64,000 bases of DNA, from positions 310,001-374,000 of the forward strand of contig NZ_SLZF01000006.1 in the NCBI RefSeq assembly GCF_004341515.1, given 5' to 3'. Every line of letters starts with the position of its first letter. The first letter of the stretch is position 1. Of the stretch, positions 62,899-64,000 are shown piece after piece. The notes beneath the pieces were generated by a model. The model saw only the letters and a program-made list of their open reading frames with translations. It did no database searches and was not told the DNA's origin. The translations under genes and the position numbers were made by a program. The stretch is from Allobosea sp. BK604 (GTDB lineage: Bacteria; Pseudomonadota; Alphaproteobacteria; Rhizobiales; Beijerinckiaceae).

Positions 62899-63567
62899 TC
62901 AGACCTTGGCGGGTGCCGCTGCGATATAGCCCAGACCCCGGACGGTCTCGATGACCTCGACGCCGAGCTTCTTGCGCAGGCGACCGACGAAAACCTCGAT
63001 CGTATTGGAATCGCGGTCGAAATCCTGATCATAGAGATGCTCGACCAGCTCGGTGCGCGAGACGACGCGGCCCTGGTGGTGCATCAGATAGGCGAGCAGC
63101 CGGTATTCATGCGAGGTCAGCTTGACCGGGTTGCCGTCGACCACGACGCGGCTGGCGCGGGTATCGAGCCGGACAGGCCCGCAGATCAGCTCGGAGGTGG
63201 CGTGGCCGGCGGCGCGGCGCAGCAGCGCGCGCACGCGCGCCAGCAATTCCTCGATATGGAACGGCTTGACGACATAATCGTCGGCGCCGGCGTCGAAGCC
63301 CGAGACCTTGTCGCTCCAGCGGTCGCGCGCGGTCAGGATCAGGACCGGCATGGTCTTGCCGGCCCGGCGCCAGCCCTGCAGCACGGCGACGCCATCGACC
63401 TTGGGCAGGCCGAGATCGAGGATCACGGCGTCATAGGGCTCGTTTTCGCCAAGATAGAGCCCCTCCTCGCCGTCGAAAGCCTTGTCGACGGCATAGCCGG
63501 CATTTTCCAGCGCGGTCGCGATCTGGCGGTTGAGGTCCTTGTCGTCCTCGACGACGAGCAGTCTCAC
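62899..63567 (-). CDS. feuP: Response regulator, FeuP-like (OmpR/PhoP type)
   Basis: The 222-aa protein has a receiver domain (LLVVEDDKDLNRQI, Asp51 in AVILDLGLPKVDG, Lys in DDYVVKPFHIEELLARV) and a winged helix (LTSHEYRLLAYLMHHQGRVVSR, IEVFVGRLRKKLG, ETVRGLGYI). It is the first gene of the pair with feuQ. The 93-bp gap upstream is occupied mainly by a repeat. Confidence 0.92.
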   Translation of the reverse strand: MRLLVVEDDKDLNRQIATALENAGYAVDKAFDGEEGLYLGENEPYDAVILDLGLPKVDGVAVLQGWRRAGKTMPVLILTARDRWSDKVSGFDAGADDYVVKPFHIEELLARVRALLRRAAGHATSELICGPVRLDTRASRVVVDGNPVKLTSHEYRLLAYLMHHQGRVVSRTELVEHLYDQDFDRDSNTIEVFVGRLRKKLGVEVIETVRGLGYIAAAPAKV

Positions 63568-63603
63568 GGTCGACTCACTCCTGTTGACGATGTCAGGCTA
63601 GAT

Positions 63604-63650
63604 CGCATCGGCTTTTCCGAAAACCGCAATCCACTTCTCGGGCCGATGTT
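63604..63650. repeat. Palindromic repeat, third copy of the 1951 family
   Basis: This 47-bp copy differs from the 1951 and 2012 copies by one base deleted and a few substitutions, keeping CGCATCGGC and GGCCGATG arms. It lies between the small PepSY-like gene and feuP, so it would be in any shared transcript. Confidence 0.8.
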
Positions 63651-63660
63651 CTAGCAGAAC

Positions 63661-63981
63661 TCAGCGGATGGCCGAGACCTTGCCGGACTGCCCTTCGAGC
63701 GTGACGCGCGCGACACGTCCGTCGCGCTTCAGCGTCGTCACGACATAGACGAAATCGTCGCCCTGGCGGCAAAGCCTGATGCGCACCACCTCGCCAGGCG
63801 CGGCAACACGCGCATGGTGCGAGGCCTGAGCCGGCTGCATCACGCGGCCTTCGGCCACGGCCTCGCGGGTCTCGTCTGCCGACAGGCAGGAGATCGGCGC
63901 CTGGCTGTCGACATTGACGATTGGCAGAGGCGTAGCCAGCAGGCTCAGGGCAAGTAAAGGTTCGACGGGCATCATCGACAT
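63661..63981 (-). CDS. Small secreted PepSY-like protein upstream of feuPQ (FeuN position)
   Basis: The 106-aa protein has a hydrophobic N-terminus (MMPVEPLLALSLLATPLPIV) and a periplasmic part with two Cys (PISCLSADE and RIRLCRQGDD). Its C-terminus, FVYVVTTLKRDGRVARVTLEGQSGKV, is PepSY-like. In Sinorhizobium the small periplasmic protein FeuN, encoded next to feuP, restrains FeuQ. Position and size make this a candidate counterpart, but I cannot show homology. An alternative start lies two codons in. Confidence 0.7.
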   Translation of the reverse strand: MSMMPVEPLLALSLLATPLPIVNVDSQAPISCLSADETREAVAEGRVMQPAQASHHARVAAPGEVVRIRLCRQGDDFVYVVTTLKRDGRVARVTLEGQSGKVSAIR

Positions 63982-64000
63982 GCGCTAACCCCGAGCAACT

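Overview
The window is GC-rich, densely coding DNA that looks like the chromosome of an alphaproteobacterium of the order Hyphomicrobiales (Rhizobiales). The best evidence for this is the conserved block feuP-feuQ-ccmI-ccmE-ccmF-ccmH-htrA-(response regulator/kinase)-glnE, which has the Sinorhizobium/Brucella order. NasS-NasT nitrate control and several families of palindromic intergenic repeats typical of this order agree with it. A Bosea-like genus would fit but cannot be proved by eye. I saw no rRNA, tRNA, CRISPR array, prophage or insertion sequence.

Layout. 1-6300: tRNA dihydrouridine synthase, then a small catabolic island with a short-chain dehydrogenase, a GntR regulator, a lambda-crystallin-type hydroxyacid dehydrogenase and a beta-keto acid cleavage enzyme, then an M29 aminopeptidase. 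6460-10760: a two-gene RND efflux pump. 10960-14420: a penicillin-acylase family enzyme and a type IB topoisomerase. 14490-17870: a UxuR-like regulator divergent from mannonate dehydratase, and a lone phnM.

17970-30850 is a complete nitrate assimilation locus on the minus strand. NasT (ANTAR antiterminator) and NasS (nitrate sensor) precede an eight-gene operon: nrtA, a FAD oxidoreductase, nasA, nrtB, nrtC, a single-domain globin, nirA and a flavoprotein reductase. Upstream of nrtA I find a near-consensus sigma-54 promoter. It is followed almost immediately by two hairpins whose six-base loops both read AACGNN, the A1/G4 pattern bound by ANTAR proteins. The flavoprotein carries a four-cysteine Fe-S module where a CysJ flavodoxin domain would be.

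30900-40520 is a urease locus, also all minus strand: ureD, an acidic-tailed small protein, a fused ureA-ureB, a DUF1003 protein, ureC, an 85-aa protein, a ferric-type binding protein, a monooxygenase-like protein, ureE with an extreme His-rich tail, ureF, a DUF3995 protein, ureG and ureJ/hupE. Together the nitrate and urease blocks form about 23 kb devoted to gaining ammonium.

40700-48020: sugar kinase with aldose epimerase, glyoxalase I, a cation diffusion facilitator, a small secreted protein and aminopeptidase N. 48360-64000: a PAS histidine kinase, then the glnE/two-component/htrA/ccm/feuQP block, ending in a small PepSY-like secreted protein in the position of feuN. Two places (the ends of the CDF and feuQ genes) carry in-frame tandem duplications that include the stop codon.
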